DNA of 64,000 nt from Priestia filamentosa. Lineage in GTDB: Bacteria > Bacillota > Bacilli > Bacillales > Bacillaceae_H. The stretch covers positions 372,001 through 436,000 of the forward strand of contig NZ_FXAJ01000001.1 in the NCBI RefSeq assembly GCF_900177535.1. Reading direction: 5' to 3'. The number at the start of each line of letters is the position of its first letter. Within the stretch, counting starts at the first letter, position 1. Below, piece by piece: positions 62,411 to 64,000 of this stretch. The position numbers were made by a program, and so were the translations under genes. The notes beneath the pieces were generated by a model, which was not told the DNA's origin, did not search any database, and worked only from the letters and a program-made list of their open reading frames with translations.

Positions 62411-64000
62411 ATGACTGTTGTTCTAAACGAGGAACCAAAAGTGAACATTGAGAAATTAAATAAGGATATTGGTTTATTTCCTCAAGTTCATGAAATTACA
62501 GCAGATATGAATATGACTCATAAAGGCGTGTCAAGACTTGTAATGCTTGACAGATATTCGTTCAAAGATACGAAAAAGGTGACGTTAACAGAGGGAGACT
62601 TCGTTGTATTAACAGTCAAAGACGATCCTAAATTCCCTGCGCGCGGTCTAGGATTTATTCGTTCTATTAACTGGGAGAAAAAAACAGCAAAAGTATGGAT
62701 TGAAGAAGAATTTCGCGGTTCTTTAACGGACGAGCTTGAAGTTCAAACTGGAATTGTTGAACGTTCACTAGACGTAATGGAAAAGCCGCTTGAAATTTTT
62801 TACGAGCAAATCGCTAAACGAAATGCAGTTGGTCTTTCTTCATCAGAGAAAACAGAAGAGAAGCGCCAAAAATGGTTTCAAGCTTTTTATGAAGAGTTGA
62901 AAAGCACAAATTTTGTACCGGCAGGACGCGTATTGTATGGAGCAGGGGCTAACACAGATGTTACATACTTCAATTGCTATGTTATGCCATATGTAAAAGA
63001 TTCACGTGAAGGAATTTCAGAACATCGTAAGCAAGTGATGGAAATTATGAGCAGAGGTGGAGGAGTTGGAACAAATGGTTCTACTCTTCGTCCACGCAAC
63101 ACACTTGCTAGAGGCGTCAACGGAAAATCAAGCGGATCTGTATCATGGTTAGATGATATTGCAAAGCTAACACATCTTGTTGAACAAGGTGGATCTCGTC
63201 GTGGAGCGCAAATGATTATGCTTGCTGATTGGCACCCAGATATTGTGGAATTCATTATTTCTAAAATGCAAAATCCACGTATTTTACGCTTCTTAATTCA
63301 AACAACAAAAGATGAAGGAATTAGGAAAGCGGCGGAGGACAAGCTGAAGTTTACACCATTTACAGCGAATGAGCGTGACATGTATCAAGGCATCTTAAAT
63401 TATGAAAACATTCCTGGACAAGGTGGATTTCCTGCAAAAGTGATTGAAGATGCAAAAGAGAAGTTAGCTGCAGGTGGAACATACAGCGTTCATAATGCTG
63501 AGTTTCTAACAGGAGCGAACATTTCTGTTTGTTTAACAAAAGAATTCATGGAAGCTGTTGAAAACGATACAGAGTATGAACTTCGCTTCCCAGATGTTGA
63601 GGCTTATTCAGAAGAAGAGATGAATGCCTACAATGAAAACTGGCATGAAGTTGGGGATGTACGTAAATGGAAAGAACAAGGATACAGTGTGCGCACATAT
63701 CGTAAAATCAAAGCAAAAGAGCTTTGGAATTTGATTAACATTTGTGCAACATATTCAGCAGAACCTGGTGTTTTCTTCATTGATAATGCTAATGATATGA
63801 CAAATGCAAGTGCATATGGTCAACAAGTTGTAGCTACAAACCCTTGCGGTGAGCAGCCTCTTGCACCATATAGTGTTTGTAACTTAGCTGCTGTGAACTT
63901 AGCGCAAATGGCAGATAAAAAGAATAAAACAGTAGATTTTGAGAAGTTAAAAAGAACTGTAGAAGTAGGCGTGCGCATGCAAGATAATGTAATCGACGCT
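62411..64000 (+). CDS. nrdJ: Class II (B12-dependent) ribonucleotide reductase, 5' part
   Basis: The first 530 codons are present and the frame runs to the window end. The protein reduces ribonucleotides to deoxyribonucleotides with adenosylcobalamin as radical source. A 150-residue N-terminal extension leads into the reductase barrel with VTYFNCYVMPYV (conserved cysteine near residue 185), SRGGGVGTNGSTLRPRN, EQGGSRRGAQM, and the conserved NPCGEQPLAPYS (near 477). The ATG at 62411 follows GAGGGAG. Class II rather than class I is inferred from the extension and these motifs. NrdR boxes lie upstream. Confidence 0.85.
   Translation, partial: MTVVLNEEPKVNIEKLNKDIGLFPQVHEITADMNMTHKGVSRLVMLDRYSFKDTKKVTLTEGDFVVLTVKDDPKFPARGLGFIRSINWEKKTAKVWIEEEFRGSLTDELEVQTGIVERSLDVMEKPLEIFYEQIAKRNAVGLSSSEKTEEKRQKWFQAFYEELKSTNFVPAGRVLYGAGANTDVTYFNCYVMPYVKDSREGISEHRKQVMEIMSRGGGVGTNGSTLRPRNTLARGVNGKSSGSVSWLDDIAKLTHLVEQGGSRRGAQMIMLADWHPDIVEFIISKMQNPRILRFLIQTTKDEGIRKAAEDKLKFTPFTANERDMYQGILNYENIPGQGGFPAKVIEDAKEKLAAGGTYSVHNAEFLTGANISVCLTKEFMEAVENDTEYELRFPDVEAYSEEEMNAYNENWHEVGDVRKWKEQGYSVRTYRKIKAKELWNLINICATYSAEPGVFFIDNANDMTNASAYGQQVVATNPCGEQPLAPYSVCNLAAVNLAQMADKKNKTVDFEKLKRTVEVGVRMQDNVIDA

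Noticed and set aside
1-64000. CRISPR array, prophage, insertion sequence or toxin-antitoxin pair
   Set aside because: No regularly spaced repeats, transposase, integrase or recognisable toxin pair was found; gene order is core chromosomal.

Overview
The window is chromosomal core DNA from a low-GC, endospore-forming Bacillaceae (Bacillus/Priestia-like). Gene content and order follow the Bacillus subtilis cshB-nfo-yqfT-yqfU-zur-yqfW-ispG-yqfZ-sodA-yqgE-pbpA-pst-rpmG-yqgN...yqgY-mgsR-comG-yqzE and yqzG-yqhG-yqhH-gcv-yqhL-lipM segment. AT-rich intergenic DNA, strong AGGAGG-type ribosome binding sites, competence genes, a LysM sporulation-type protein and many hairpin-plus-T terminators agree with this. 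The species cannot be fixed from sequence alone. No prophage, insertion sequence, CRISPR array or defence system was seen.

Layout. 1-8.8 kb: DEAD-box helicase end, endonuclease IV, a YitT membrane protein, a zinc uptake operon (znuC-znuB-zur) behind a Zur box, nucleotidase YqfW, and on the minus strand YqfX, IspG and YqfZ. 8.8-14.2 kb: an MFS transporter and two tandem Na/phosphate cotransporter genes, the first behind a Pho box and the second decayed at key motifs. 14.3-17 kb: four tRNAs (Asn, Met, Ile2, Ser), sodA, yqgE. 17-23.6 kb: three tandem, intact pbpA-type transpeptidase genes, each with the same promoter-hairpin leader. 23.7-28.9 kb: the pst phosphate operon (pstS-C-A-B-B) and phoU behind a second Pho box. 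29-37.4 kb: a broken chemoreceptor gene, an unknown gene, rpmG, yqgN, a DUF92 protein, yqgO, a rhomboid protease, yqgQ-glcK, a gamma-D-glutamyl peptidase and the stump of a betaine-type transporter. 37.4-46.1 kb: yqgU, yqgW, yqgX, yqgY, an ArsR/SufR-like regulator, mgsR, and the comGA-GG/yqzE competence pseudopilus operon. 46.2-53.5 kb: moaA and the cydABDC cytochrome bd operon behind Rex-like sites. 53.5-64 kb: yqzG, yqhG, yqhH (minus strand), a tandem glycine riboswitch driving gcvT-gcvPA-gcvPB, yqhL, lipM and the first 530 codons of a B12-dependent ribonucleotide reductase behind a pair of NrdR boxes.

How the parts work together. Phosphate handling is concentrated here: two NptA-like carriers with PhoU-like tails, the high-affinity Pst system and PhoU, with PhoP-type direct repeats at two start points. 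Glycine cleavage and lipoate attachment (LipM modifies GcvH) lie close together. Metal, redox and nucleotide control is visible as Zur, Rex-like and NrdR-like operators. The most unusual items are the pbpA triplication with its conserved leader, the decaying second nptA copy, the NrdR box pair on a class II reductase, and two pseudogenes. No clearly new multi-gene system was found.
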